A stretch of DNA of 62,149 bases from a bacterium (GCA_017470815.1 JAFUXT010000042.1:1-62149), one strand, 5' to 3'; positions 33,544 through 43,080 are shown, counted from the first letter of the stretch. The notes: generated from the letters alone by a model not told the origin. Numbers and translations are program-made.

Positions 33544-35694
33544 CTATAAGAATTTAATTTTATTTTTTAACTTAACAAAGCACCTGTGATTGTAACACGG
33601 ATTATCATTAGAATATATGAAATTATCAATTGGGGTATGACTGTCTCTGAATTTTGAGCCAAGATTTTGACAGTAAGGAGTAAAGGCACTTACCTCGATT
33701 GACAAGCACAGAGCTCTTGCATAAGGTATTGACGGGTAAACATTTATTTTTCTTCTTTTTCCATCGATAACATCATAGTAAAACACATCTGCGCTCAATG
33801 CTGAACTGTTTCCACCCTGAAATAGAGAGGAACTGTCGGTTGAATTGTCAGCATCAGCTTTAGCGGCATTTAAAGGATATGCAGGATAAACATTTCCGTT
33901 TGAACTTATGTAAAACGGAAATACATCTTTCCATAGAGTACCTCCGCCTCCCATTTCATCATTATCTTTAGTGCCATTAATATCAATAAATACCGTAAAT
34001 CCATTTATTGCATACGTTCTTGGATCTTTCAAATAATCATTACCTTCATATTGAGGTATCAGGTCTGAAAAATCAGACGTAGAGCAGCAGTTTCTTGAAT
34101 CTTGAAGTTTTAGTGAACCGTTACCGGCATCCACCGAGAAACATTTTTCATCATTTTTACAATAATAGTCTGTTCCGTTTGTGCATGATGTTTCGACAGT
34201 ATCTGCATTATATTTACATATATTAACTTTGGGCGCATAATCATCAGGGTTATATGATAAGCCTGCAATTGATGCGGATTTATCAGATAATATCCACATT
34301 CTTAATCCGTTTGCAAAAATTATATTCGGTTCAACATTGTTAAATGCACCAACAACCGCCTTTGATGACAGATAAGGTGTATTACTTTTTGTTATAGCCT
34401 TATATAAATCCTCATAATAAGCCACTCCGGCGTCATCTTTGAATTTATCACAATTATGCGTTGATACATTCCAATTATACGAAACTAATTCACAAAATCT
34501 TTTTGCACTAATAATAGGAGAATTACTTATACATGTGTTATCTACAAGATGTGAACCGGCAGGACACCTGTTACCTGAAATGTTACATACTGTCGGCGCA
34601 TCTTCATTATTTGGAGTATATCCTTCTGAACATACGCATTTAGCAAGTGCAGAACTATAATGTGAATTTTGCGGGCAACAAGAACCTGTTTTTTCGTTAA
34701 ATGCCCCATAAGCGCAGTTCAGACATGGAACTGATGCAGAGGCATAATATGGGAATTTGCCGGCTGGAGGAGTCGGACAACAGATATTATTGTTATTTAC
34801 CGCATGAACAGGGGCAGATGAAGAACATTCACAGAAAAATGCAGTACTTGCAGCATTATTATCCATGTTTGTAAAACCATACTTATTACAATTTATAGAG
34901 TTTGTTACTGTGTTATCAGTACCGACACCCAATGATGGTTGCACATAGTCTAAATCTGGATCATTGACACTAATTATACATTCGCCGTATGAAGCAATAT
35001 TTGCTGTTTGAGTTAAAAGGACTTCTTTATAACAGTTTTTTTTGTCTGAGTTACAATTATATGCCCCCGTACAATTTTGGGCAAGCCATTTACAATAATC
35101 AAGAGCATTGTAACTTGTTGTTGACAGCATAGATTTTACATTTGCAACTGACATATTAGAGCACATAAATCTTTTTTTTATAAAATCATCAGTTCTGAAT
35201 AAATTTTTACAAAGTGCTTCATTTTGAACTCTCTGAATTTCAATAGCAGACCAGGTATTACCGGCATATACATCATAATCTTTTACAACATGAGGATTCC
35301 CAAGACAAACTCTTACATAATCGTATTCATAACTTGGGAATGAAACAATTTCTGAAGTTTGTATAGCAGCATGTGCCTTGGGCATAAGAAATTTAGATAA
35401 ACCAGTTTCAGAATTTGTAATATAATTTTTTGATTTTAATGGGGTATAAAGATTCCATGCACCTGTATTTTCATCATCAAGAATAATTGCACCCTCAGGG
35501 TCTCCGAAAGCAACAATTTGAGAAGCCATTTTTTCTACAGTTTTGAAAGCCATATAATATGCAAATTCATCTGTTTTTTTAGTCTGATTTACAACAATAG
35601 GAATGGAAATCATTACTAAAATGCTGACAATTAAAAGGCTGATGCCAATTTCCATAAGCGTAAATGCGTATTTGATTTTTTTCATACCCCTCAT
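33544..35694 (-). CDS. Giant cysteine-rich prepilin-like protein
   Basis: 716 residues. The N-terminus is a type III signal: basic MRGMKKIKY, then A/FTLMEIG with Glu5, then a 20-residue hydrophobic helix (ISLLIVSILVMISIPIV). Position -1 is Ala rather than Gly. The long exported part has roughly three dozen Cys, often in CxC, CC or CxxC form (FFCECSSS, ICCPTPP, KCVCSEGY, NCCSTSD), recalling EGF-like modules. It should be cut by the prepilin peptidase at 24.4 kb and sit on the surface as a pseudopilin with a large disulfide-bonded head. ATG 35694 is chosen; ATG 35685 is possible. Confidence 0.75.
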   Translation of the reverse strand: MRGMKKIKYAFTLMEIGISLLIVSILVMISIPIVVNQTKKTDEFAYYMAFKTVEKMASQIVAFGDPEGAIILDDENTGAWNLYTPLKSKNYITNSETGLSKFLMPKAHAAIQTSEIVSFPSYEYDYVRVCLGNPHVVKDYDVYAGNTWSAIEIQRVQNEALCKNLFRTDDFIKKRFMCSNMSVANVKSMLSTTSYNALDYCKWLAQNCTGAYNCNSDKKNCYKEVLLTQTANIASYGECIISVNDPDLDYVQPSLGVGTDNTVTNSINCNKYGFTNMDNNAASTAFFCECSSSAPVHAVNNNNICCPTPPAGKFPYYASASVPCLNCAYGAFNEKTGSCCPQNSHYSSALAKCVCSEGYTPNNEDAPTVCNISGNRCPAGSHLVDNTCISNSPIISAKRFCELVSYNWNVSTHNCDKFKDDAGVAYYEDLYKAITKSNTPYLSSKAVVGAFNNVEPNIIFANGLRMWILSDKSASIAGLSYNPDDYAPKVNICKYNADTVETSCTNGTDYYCKNDEKCFSVDAGNGSLKLQDSRNCCSTSDFSDLIPQYEGNDYLKDPRTYAINGFTVFIDINGTKDNDEMGGGGTLWKDVFPFYISSNGNVYPAYPLNAAKADADNSTDSSSLFQGGNSSALSADVFYYDVIDGKRRKINVYPSIPYARALCLSIEVSAFTPYCQNLGSKFRDSHTPIDNFIYSNDNPCYNHRCFVKLKNKIKFL

Positions 35695-35715
35695 TAATTA
35701 CCCCCGAAAGTATAA

Positions 35716-36540
35716 TTATTTAAGTTCATCCATTGCCTTAAGATAATCCTGCTCTTTTGGTGCAGTACCGTGCCAGCCGGGATTATTTTCCATAAAACTT
35801 ACCCCTTTGCCTTTCACTGTATTTGCAATTACAGCCGTGGGTTTATCGGATTTTTTGGCATTTTGAAGCGCAGTGTATATCTGTTCAATATTATGACCGT
35901 CAATTTCAATAACATTCCAACCAAAAGCTGATAATTTCTCAGACAAATTTCCAAGAGCCATAACATTTTCAGTATTACCATCAATTTGAAGCATGTTACG
36001 ATCGATAATCGCTACAAGATTATTAAGGTTTCTATGAGCACCCTGCATAAATGCTTCCCATACATTGCCTTCCTGCATTTCGCCATCACCGAGCAAAACA
36101 AAAACATTTGCCGGATTATTATCGAGTTTTAATGACATTGCAATCCCGCAGGCAAATGACAAACCTTGCCCCAATGATCCCGTCGGAATTTCAACACCGG
36201 GCAATATTGTCGTTGGATGCCCCTGAAGCCTTGTTCCAAACTTTCGAAAAGTTTTTAATTCTTCTTTATCAATATAGCCGATTTGGGACATAACAGAATA
36301 TAACAAAGGGGATATATGCCCCTTTGAAAGCACAAATCTGTCCCTTTTTTCATAATCAGGTGATTCATGCCATTCGAGAATATTGTTCATACATTTGTGA
36401 AACAATACGGTCAAAATTTCGCATGATGATAACGAACCGCCAATGTGACCTGACTGCGCTGAATATACCATCTCAATAATATTGCGTCTGCTTTCCTTGC
36501 AATAATTCTTTATTTCATTTATTTCTAATTCTGATAACAT
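35716..36540 (-). CDS. Transketolase, N-terminal (TPP-binding) subunit
   Basis: 274 residues covering the first half of a transketolase: SRRNIIEMVYSAQSGHIGGSLS, SKGHISPLLYSV, TGSLGQGLSFACG, and the TPP/metal motif LLGDGEMQEGNVWEAF ending in IDRN. Split transketolases have a separate C-terminal subunit, normally the next gene, but here the next gene is the giant prepilin. Either the partner lies elsewhere or this half serves another two-subunit enzyme. It follows the wecG-like gene after two bases. Possible supply of sugar phosphates for surface glycans is inference. Confidence 0.9.
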   Translation of the reverse strand: MLSELEINEIKNYCKESRRNIIEMVYSAQSGHIGGSLSSCEILTVLFHKCMNNILEWHESPDYEKRDRFVLSKGHISPLLYSVMSQIGYIDKEELKTFRKFGTRLQGHPTTILPGVEIPTGSLGQGLSFACGIAMSLKLDNNPANVFVLLGDGEMQEGNVWEAFMQGAHRNLNNLVAIIDRNMLQIDGNTENVMALGNLSEKLSAFGWNVIEIDGHNIEQIYTALQNAKKSDKPTAVIANTVKGKGVSFMENNPGWHGTAPKEQDYLKAMDELK

Positions 36541-36542
36541 AA

Positions 36543-37259
36543 TTATCTGCCAATTATCCTTTCTTTTAAAACTTTTAACACAAAAACAGGCAAGGTAGGA
36601 AATATTCTTTTAATTCTGCTTGGTTCTGATAATGTACGATAAAGCCATTCAAGACCAAGCCTTTGAATAATTTTCGGCGCCCTTTTAACCATTCCTGCCC
36701 AAACGTCAAAACTTCCACCAAGACCAATCATAACTGAATTCGGCAATACTGATTTCAATTCACTTATAAAAAATTCCTGTTTGGGTGAACCTAATGCAAC
36801 AAATACAAAATCAGGCCCTTTTTCTTTTAAACTATTTATAATATCAGATGAATCAACAAAATAACCGTCATGCTGATATACTATATTAAGATTAGGTAAT
36901 TCAGATTTTATATTTTTTACTGCATTTTCAACAACTTCAGACTTTGCTCCGACAAATGCTACTGACTTATTGAGATGTTCTGCTCGAAATAAAAGTGCTT
37001 TCCCTAAATCAATCCCAGGAATTCGTTTTACGCTTGCACCCAAAATTTTCAATCCAACCTGTACTCCAATACCATCAGGGACAACCATTTCAGCATTATT
37101 TATTATAGTCTTAAAATTATTATCCTTATTCGCACATTCAATCATTTCGGGATTTATTGTAACAACTTGTCCATGTCTGTCTATAATATAATTAATCGCA
37201 TCTTCAAACGAAAAAGTATCGACTCCATATCCCAAAATATTAACTATATTTCTTTCCAT
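36543..37259 (-). CDS. WecG/TagA/CpsF family glycosyltransferase
   Basis: 238 residues. TINPEMIECANKDNNF, VVPDGIGVQVGLKILG, KRIPGIDL, FVALGSPKQEFFI and GLGGSFDVWAGMVKRAPK are family hallmarks. Members move a sugar (ManNAc, ManNAcA or glucose) from UDP to an undecaprenyl-linked acceptor at the inner membrane face. It heads a minus-strand run with transketolase-N and the giant prepilin, so a role in decorating that surface protein or its polysaccharide partner is plausible but unproven. Confidence 0.92.
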   Translation of the reverse strand: MERNIVNILGYGVDTFSFEDAINYIIDRHGQVVTINPEMIECANKDNNFKTIINNAEMVVPDGIGVQVGLKILGASVKRIPGIDLGKALLFRAEHLNKSVAFVGAKSEVVENAVKNIKSELPNLNIVYQHDGYFVDSSDIINSLKEKGPDFVFVALGSPKQEFFISELKSVLPNSVMIGLGGSFDVWAGMVKRAPKIIQRLGLEWLYRTLSEPSRIKRIFPTLPVFVLKVLKERIIGR

Positions 37260-37307
37260 ATAGATATTATATCACATTCGTAATAATTATGCTATAATTT
37301 TCATATA

Positions 37308-38144
37308 ATGAATAAGAAGATTATCAAACTTTTTTTTGTTTTTGCTTTGCTTGTTTTTTCGGCTCTTAAAGTGCATGCCGTTCAGTTTGATTTGCTTGTT
37401 CTCCCTACTGATATAATGACCGTATGCGACAACTATTTTTGCTTTCCTGAGGCTTCAAATATCGTTGCTGAAGATGTGATATCTAATATGAAAGGATACA
37501 AAAATATTAATATAAAAACACTTTATGAAGTTCGTCAAAAGTTGAATTCAAATTATCAGTTAAAAGATAAAACTTTAAAAGCATTAAACGAATACAACAA
37601 AAATGATAAAATTAATTTTGCATCTTTTAATGATTTAGCAAAGGATTTCAATGTAAAATCAATACTTGTAATTGACACATATACAATAAATGATAAAACT
37701 CAGTTAAGACGCAATCTGTGGGACACTCTTGAAATTGCTACCGCTTTCAAAATTACATACCCTTTTGAACTAAAGACATCAGCCGTGTTATTGGACTGTG
37801 TAAATTCGCTTGTTATGTGGAGCGGGAAATATAATAAAAATGTGTCTGACAATTTTGGATATTATAGCGCTAATAATCAAACTCAGGCTCTTTCACAGTT
37901 AGAAAAAATTAAGCAGTATTCATATGAGATTATATCAAAAAACATCAGCCAAAATGTTTATATGCGCTTTTTCCCGAAGGATGTAAGAACATTTAATATT
38001 CCTAAAAATAAATCGGAAGATGCTCCGACAAAATTCGTTCCTAATGCTCTGGAACATCTGTCCGATCCGCATATACGCAAGGAATTAGATAATGATACAA
38101 ATAAAAAGTTTAGAGATTTTGATTTAGACGATTTTGTTTTCTAA
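37308..38144 (+). CDS. Secreted protein of unknown function, 278 residues
   Basis: Signal peptide [24 protein letters not shown], cleavage before VQFD. The mature part ([32 protein letters not shown], then [17 protein letters not shown], then [14 protein letters not shown]) recalls periplasmic nucleotide-like/TolB-N or CsgG-like folds that collect outer-membrane lipoproteins, but I see no decisive motif. The C-terminus is charged and probably disordered. It diverges from the wecG-like gene over 48 bases that contain TATAAT. The stop overlaps the convergent sigma gene by four bases. Confidence 0.6.
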   Translation: MNKKIIKLFFVFALLVFSALKVHAVQFDLLVLPTDIMTVCDNYFCFPEASNIVAEDVISNMKGYKNINIKTLYEVRQKLNSNYQLKDKTLKALNEYNKNDKINFASFNDLAKDFNVKSILVIDTYTINDKTQLRRNLWDTLEIATAFKITYPFELKTSAVLLDCVNSLVMWSGKYNKNVSDNFGYYSANNQTQALSQLEKIKQYSYEIISKNISQNVYMRFFPKDVRTFNIPKNKSEDAPTKFVPNALEHLSDPHIRKELDNDTNKKFRDFDLDDFVF

Positions 38145-39046
38145 TCTTTAATAAACTCTTTAAAATGCTTTGTCGCAGGGTTTTGCCGCATTTTTACCAA
38201 CGCAAGACTTTCAAGTTGCCTTATCCTCTCTTTTGAATACCCTAAATTATGTCCTACTTCAAGTAATGTTTTAGGTTTATCGTTTTCAATGCCAAAACGC
38301 TGAATAATAATCTCTTTTTCTTTTGGTGTAAGTACTTTTAACAAATCATTCATTCCGGAGTACAAATACGAATTATTTACGCTCTCATCAGGTTGCAGAT
38401 GACTGTTATCTTCGACAAAATCTCCCAAATTCAAATCATCTGTTACTGCCGTTTCAAGACTCAAAGGTTCTAAATTTATTGAATGTTTTATCTTAAAAAG
38501 TTGTTTTTCGTTTATATCCATAAACTCACACAATTCCTCATCTGTTGGCGGTCTGCCAAACTTGTCCTGTAAGTAACATTGTGCGAATTTAAGTTTTTTA
38601 ATCTTATCTGCCATGTGAACAGGTATCCTTATTGTTTTTGAATTATTCGCTATTGCTCTTGCAATAGCCTGTTTTATCCACCATGTCGCATAAGTTGAAA
38701 ATTTAAAATTTTTTCTGTAATCAAATTTCTCAGCAGCCCTCATTAATCCTATCGACCCTTCTTGTACCAAATCCATAAAAAGAACACCGCGCCCTGTGTA
38801 TTTTTTTGCTATACTCACCACAAGGCGCAAATTTGCCTGAACGAGTTTTTTCATTGCATTGTTGTCCTTTTGCTCTCTGATTAATCTCCCCAACTCCTTT
38901 TCCTGATTTGTTTTTAATAACTTGAATTTACTGATATCTTTTAAATAATCCTGTAGAATATCATCCTCAAATACAACATTGTCAAAGTATTTATTTCCGT
39001 CATCATCAAGATTTAATTTTTCATACTCCATTAATTCAGTTGTCAT
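38141..39046 (-). CDS. RpoD-related sigma factor (group 1/2)
   Basis: 301 residues. Region 1.2 is [20 protein letters not shown]; region 2 is [19 protein letters not shown] and [21 protein letters not shown]. Region 3 is [19 protein letters not shown]; region 4 is [15 protein letters not shown] and [20 protein letters not shown]. Region 1.1 is missing. That fits a group 2 factor, which cyanobacteria have in several copies, or a short primary factor. A good promoter for the downstream-located tRNA-Val lies on the opposite strand beyond its start. Confidence 0.88.
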   Translation of the reverse strand: MTTELMEYEKLNLDDDGNKYFDNVVFEDDILQDYLKDISKFKLLKTNQEKELGRLIREQKDNNAMKKLVQANLRLVVSIAKKYTGRGVLFMDLVQEGSIGLMRAAEKFDYRKNFKFSTYATWWIKQAIARAIANNSKTIRIPVHMADKIKKLKFAQCYLQDKFGRPPTDEELCEFMDINEKQLFKIKHSINLEPLSLETAVTDDLNLGDFVEDNSHLQPDESVNNSYLYSGMNDLLKVLTPKEKEIIIQRFGIENDKPKTLLEVGHNLGYSKERIRQLESLALVKMRQNPATKHFKEFIKD

Positions 39047-39126
39047 AACCCTCTCCTCTACTCTATCTTCAAACTCCCAATTATATTGACGAACATTAAA
39101 AAAAAATGTTCCGTAACTTTTACCGC

Positions 39127-39155
39127 TTGACAGTAAAAAATGTTTTTGATACTAT
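39127..39155 (+). promoter_or_regulatory. Promoter of tRNA-Val
   Basis: Perfect TTGACA (39127-39132), 17 bases, TACTAT (39150-39155), about 49 bases before the tRNA. The clearest sigma-70 promoter in the window. Confidence 0.75.
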
Positions 39156-39203
39156 GAATCTTGCTAAAGGATTTAGCAATTGCTGAAAAATAAATAGTCA
39201 TAA

Positions 39204-39279
39204 GGGCGTTTAGCTCAGTTGGTAGAGCGTCTCCCTTACAAGGAGAGGGTCATAAGTTCGAGTCTTATAACGCCCACCA
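39204..39279 (+). tRNA. tRNA-Val (anticodon TAC), CCA encoded
   Basis: Acceptor GGGCGTT/AACGCCC, D stem GCTC/GAGC, anticodon stem TCTCC/GGAGA with loop CTTACAA (anticodon TAC), and T stem ATAAG/CTTAT around TTCGAGT. The 3' CCA is encoded. It has a strong promoter upstream and a terminator four bases downstream. Confidence 0.96.
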
Positions 39280-39282
39280 TTT

Positions 39283-39310
39283 AAAAAGAACCTTATAGGT
39301 TCTTTTTTTT
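39283..39310 (+). terminator. Terminator of tRNA-Val
   Basis: AAAAAGAACC / GGTTCTTTTT with loop TTATA, then more T's. Confidence 0.85.
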
Positions 39311-39330
39311 GTTGGCAAAAAGACTCGAAT

Positions 39331-39359
39331 GTTAAAATTATTCGTTGAATAATTTTAAC
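39331..39359. repeat. Perfect 13-bp inverted repeat downstream of tRNA-Val
   Basis: GTTAAAATTATTC and GAATAATTTTAAC around the 3-base centre GTT. It lies at the right end of the first direct-repeat copy. The second copy has only the left arm, so this palindrome was gained or lost at that boundary. Confidence 0.7.
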
Positions 39360-39510
39360 CTCGTCAGCCGATAAATCGGCATACTTGATTTGTAACGCTC
39401 GGATTTCATATCCTCGCTAACAACTCAAGCATTATAACGCCCACCATTAAAAAGAACCTTATTGGTTCTTTTTTTTGTTGGCAAAAAGACTCGAATGGTA
39501 AAATTATTTG

Positions 39511-40398
39511 CTAATTGTTATTACCAATCCTTTTTAGGGTATCATGTCTATGAATACGCCTTGCAATATAAATTAAGAATAATATTCCTGCTAAAAAGAG
39601 GAAACTAATTGCAAAACCGCTATATACAACATATTGAAGTTTTATCTCAACAGGTTTATCGGCACTTAAATCCCACACATAGACACCATTTTCCGTTTTT
39701 TGCGCATTATTGTAAGATGCAAAGGACGGCAATGTTATTGTAAATCTTGAACCAAGATTACTTATATCAAATAACTTGTAATCGTCTTTGACTTCTATTT
39801 CTTCTGTTTTATAATTTTTTATTTCTGAATCACTAATAAGATTTTGGTCGAAATTTTCTATAAAATCCGTTCTGCTTGTATTTGCATTCATACTATTCAC
39901 AGGATTTTCAACGCTGTCACCATATTTTTGAAGGTATTCTGGAATCAAACCGGATCCGTTTATATTATTCTTTTTTATATCTTTTACATATAGGACCTTG
40001 TTTTTTTGACCTGCAAGATTATAAACCATGTGAATATTGTATGAAGTTACAAAAAAGTTATGGTTTACATCAATAAATCTTCCTGACGGAAGTTTTGTAA
40101 CAAAACCGAGTGAAGATAAGTCCAAATCTTGTTTTGTAAGATTTTTAACTTTTTTAATTGCAGTAACTTTAATTTTTTTATACGTAGATTCATCATTAAT
40201 TAAATAATCTTTATCAGTAAAACGCTTAATATTTGAATTCATAGTTGCAATTTCAAGCGGGCGAGCCTGTTTATCAGATATCATGCGTACTTCTACTTGT
40301 GCGGATTTATTATTATTTATCGTCAAATTTGAATCAATTTTTGCGCATCCGGATATAAACGGTAACAAAAATAATAAAGTTATAACCAATTTTCTCAT
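39511..40398 (-). CDS. Lipoprotein with C-terminal membrane helix (DUF3153/LppM-like)
   Basis: 295 residues. Signal peptide with lipobox FISGC, lipidated Cys18, then AKIDSNLTINNNKSAQVEVRM as in DUF3153/LppM-type proteins. Near the C-terminus lie IKLQYVVYSG and a single helix ISFLLLAGILFLIYIA-like stretch (FAISFLFLAGILFLIYIAR), followed by a basic tail, so it may be anchored at both ends. In cyanobacteria such proteins are envelope-associated and of unknown function. It diverges from the rlmD-like gene. Confidence 0.75.
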   Translation of the reverse strand: MRKLVITLLFLLPFISGCAKIDSNLTINNNKSAQVEVRMISDKQARPLEIATMNSNIKRFTDKDYLINDESTYKKIKVTAIKKVKNLTKQDLDLSSLGFVTKLPSGRFIDVNHNFFVTSYNIHMVYNLAGQKNKVLYVKDIKKNNINGSGLIPEYLQKYGDSVENPVNSMNANTSRTDFIENFDQNLISDSEIKNYKTEEIEVKDDYKLFDISNLGSRFTITLPSFASYNNAQKTENGVYVWDLSADKPVEIKLQYVVYSGFAISFLFLAGILFLIYIARRIHRHDTLKRIGNNN

Positions 40399-40474
40399 AA
40401 ATACCCCTTGAACTACATATATAATAGCATGACTATATAATTTTGTTAATATTTATTCATGATAAAATTTTTGT

Positions 40475-41821
40475 ATGAATACAGGTGAAATTTATGATGT
40501 ACAAATTGAAAAACTATCAAGCAACGGTGCAGGTATCGCACGGATTGACGGTTTTGTTGTTTTTGTGTCTAATGCCTGCCCGCAGGACAGATTAATAATT
40601 GAAATAATAAAAGTAAATAAAAATTTTGCATACGGAGAAATTATAGAAATTACAAAACCTTCAAAATACCGTGTAACACCATTTTGTCCAATGCAAAAAA
40701 TATGCGGAGCATGTCAAATCCAATTTATAGATTATGATTATCAACTTGAGATTAAGCGTGAAATAGTAAAAGATGCACTACAAAAAATCGGCAATATTGA
40801 TATTGAGATACCAAAAGTTATACCAAGTCCCGATATTAAGAACTACAGGCATAAAATTCAGTATCCGATTTCACAGACAAAAAATTCAAAAAGAATACTT
40901 GCCGGGTACTATAAACCTTCTACTCATGAAATTGTTAATATAAAATATTGTCCTATTCAGCCTGAAATTTGCGACAAAATAATCAATTTTATTAGAGATA
41001 ATGCACAAGAATTAAATATAAGCGGATACAATGAAAAAAATCACACAGGAATTTTAAGACATGTTGTAATCCGACATTCCGCAAAAAATCAAAATTGTCT
41101 TGTAACTTTTGTCTTAAACGGGGATTTAACTACAAATATTAATACACTTGCTCAAAAATTATATGACAGTTTTGAACAGGTTATCGGAGTTTGTGTTAAT
41201 GTCAATACAAATCGTACAAATGTTATATTAGGAAATAAAACACAATGCGTATGCGGGCAGAATTATATAGAAGAAAATATGTGCGGTAATACTTTTCGCA
41301 TAGGAACAGAAACATTTTTTCAGGTAAACCCCAAAAGCGCACAAAATATTTTTAACTATATAAAAGAATTTATTAAAAATAACTATGATAAACCTATAAT
41401 ATTAGATGCTTACGCAGGAATAAGCGCAATAGGAATTTGTTTATCCGATGTTGCAGAAAAAGTAATCAGCATAGAAGAAAATCCAATATCTGTCGCCCTT
41501 GCAAAGGAAACAGCAGAATTAAACAATATATTAAACATCGAAATTAATGGCGGAGATGCCGGAGAATTTTTCAAAAGCCAAAAGCAAAAATTTGATGTCG
41601 TAATACTTGACCCGCCGAGAAAAGGGTGTACTCCGGAATCATTGGCATACGCTATGGAACTGTGCAAAGGGCACATTATCTACGTTTCTTGCAATCCGGC
41701 AACACTTGCTAGAGATTTAAAAATTCTTAAAGAAAAGGGGGGCACAATTGAATCTGTTCAGCCATTTGACATGTTTTGCCACACCTATCACATTGAAAAT
41801 GTCGCTATTACTAAAGTTTAG
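40475..41821 (+). CDS. 23S rRNA (uracil-5-)-methyltransferase, RlmD/TrmA family
   Basis: 448 residues. An N-terminal TRAM domain (about 1-58) is followed by a 4Fe-4S site with Cys71, Cys77, Cys80 and Cys159. The SAM domain has ILDAYAGISAIGICLSD. The catalytic block is LDPPRKGCTPESL and IYVSCNPATLARDLKIL, containing the nucleophilic Cys region and general base. Full cluster Cys set and TRAM domain point to the RlmD/RlmCD group (U1939 or U747 of 23S rRNA); site preference cannot be read from sequence. The stop overlaps the convergent gene by four bases. Confidence 0.92.
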   Translation: MNTGEIYDVQIEKLSSNGAGIARIDGFVVFVSNACPQDRLIIEIIKVNKNFAYGEIIEITKPSKYRVTPFCPMQKICGACQIQFIDYDYQLEIKREIVKDALQKIGNIDIEIPKVIPSPDIKNYRHKIQYPISQTKNSKRILAGYYKPSTHEIVNIKYCPIQPEICDKIINFIRDNAQELNISGYNEKNHTGILRHVVIRHSAKNQNCLVTFVLNGDLTTNINTLAQKLYDSFEQVIGVCVNVNTNRTNVILGNKTQCVCGQNYIEENMCGNTFRIGTETFFQVNPKSAQNIFNYIKEFIKNNYDKPIILDAYAGISAIGICLSDVAEKVISIEENPISVALAKETAELNNILNIEINGGDAGEFFKSQKQKFDVVILDPPRKGCTPESLAYAMELCKGHIIYVSCNPATLARDLKILKEKGGTIESVQPFDMFCHTYHIENVAITKV

Positions 41822-43080
41822 TCTTTAACGGCAAATTTATCTAAAGTTTGTCTTAAATCACCCAAAACTTCAATTATACATTCGGAATCTTTTTCTTTCC
41901 AATCAAGTAGTTTTGATTTTATATCTCTTTTTGTTTCTTTGATTTCCTTTGGAGTAATTGTCTTATCTTCTCTAAACTGATATGACGGTGAATTTTTAAT
42001 TGAAGCAACAACCTGCTCATCTTTTAACAGTTCTTTTGTGATTTGAGTATAATAACTCGGAAGTGTCTTTTGAATACTTTTTGCATAGTTCAAAATCAGA
42101 TGAGAATATGCTTTACTGATTTCTACAGGTAATTTTTCAGCCTCTTTAATTTTTAAATCAGCATTGAATGCATTTACAAATAATGGTTGAGATATAAATT
42201 GAACAAGTCTTTTTTGAATTTCTTTAAAATTGCTTGCTATTAAGTATCCTGCCGCACCTTTAGGATGGTGCTCAGGATTCATATCAACATGGAGTTTTTT
42301 CATTTTTCTCACCGGTTCATATACATATTTATGTTCAATTTCTTTTGCATCTTTATATTTTGGTCCGTATAGGAAAATTACTTCGCAATCCTGACGTCCT
42401 TCTTTCATCCCCTTGCCTTTTGTTGAAATAAATCTCATTTGCCAATCTGCATAAGTAGATTCTCTTGGACGTGATATTTCAGCCCTTTGCATATATTCGC
42501 CTAACGGTGCCAAACTTTCGACTGTTACGCCTTCTTGCCTTATTTCCAAATCCGGAAATTTTATTATGCTTCCGTTTTTGTTTTTTACAAAATCACCTGT
42601 TTCTTTATCAAGTTTTCGAAGCGGAGAAAGAATCCAGCCTTCTTCTTTCATTTCTTCAAGAAATTTTTTAAAAGCCATTACATCTTGCTGGTCTTGCCAG
42701 TATACTGTTCCACGAATAATATCCTGAGCATTTCCTTGCCTTTCATATTTATCAAGAACAGATTTTTTCTTTTTTAATGGGCAAGCAGAATTATACGCTT
42801 CATCATATTCAAAACCGTATGCTTTTAATTTTTCAACAACTCTTTTTAATGAACCGTGAAACTCTCTTGCCTTTGCAATTAGACTTGGTTCCGCACTATC
42901 ATAGCCTTTTCCTAAGGCATCCATAAAAAATGAATTATCAAACTTTGGTGGCTTAGCACAGAATGATACCACATCAGCATTTAATTGCGGTTTTAGTTTC
43001 AATTCACCCAGATGTAAATGAGCGGCATTGTTATTATTTTTATAACCATAATTTGTTAGGGGTAATGATGTAATTAGCAT
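41818..43080 (-). CDS. Unknown protein, 420 residues, with N-terminal FCAK-like motif
   Basis: It opens MLITSLPLTNYGYKNNNN and contains DVVSFCAKPPKF near residue 40, an extended relative of the FGAK opening seen in other proteins. No signal peptide. The central part has KKKKSVLDKYERQGNAQDIIRGTVYW, a long spacer, STYADWQMRFIST and CEVIFLYGPKYKDAKEIEHKYVY. Order and spacing recall a RelA/SpoT-type nucleotidyltransferase, but the catalytic residues are not certain. The C-terminus is helical and charged. Standing alone, it lies downstream of recN on the same strand with a 97-base gap. Confidence 0.55.
   Translation of the reverse strand: MLITSLPLTNYGYKNNNNAAHLHLGELKLKPQLNADVVSFCAKPPKFDNSFFMDALGKGYDSAEPSLIAKAREFHGSLKRVVEKLKAYGFEYDEAYNSACPLKKKKSVLDKYERQGNAQDIIRGTVYWQDQQDVMAFKKFLEEMKEEGWILSPLRKLDKETGDFVKNKNGSIIKFPDLEIRQEGVTVESLAPLGEYMQRAEISRPRESTYADWQMRFISTKGKGMKEGRQDCEVIFLYGPKYKDAKEIEHKYVYEPVRKMKKLHVDMNPEHHPKGAAGYLIASNFKEIQKRLVQFISQPLFVNAFNADLKIKEAEKLPVEISKAYSHLILNYAKSIQKTLPSYYTQITKELLKDEQVVASIKNSPSYQFREDKTITPKEIKETKRDIKSKLLDWKEKDSECIIEVLGDLRQTLDKFAVKD

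Larger units (their letters stand above)
39265..39509. repeat. Direct repeat: tRNA-Val 3' end plus terminator and flank, duplicated
   Basis: Bases 39265-39342 (TTATAACGCCCACCAT, then terminator, GTTGGCAAAAAGACTCGAAT and (G)TAAAATTATT) recur at 39432-39509 with a few substitutions. The second copy includes the encoded CCA and an intact terminator stem (AAAAAGAACC/GGTTCTTTTT at 39449-39473) but no 5' tRNA part. The spacing is 167 bp. The roughly 90 bases between them encode nothing visible. The second copy stops at the lipoprotein stop codon. Confidence 0.85.

Noticed and set aside
39265..39509. Repeats here as a CRISPR array
   Set aside because: Only two copies, each containing a tRNA 3' end and terminator, and no regular spacer array or cas gene.
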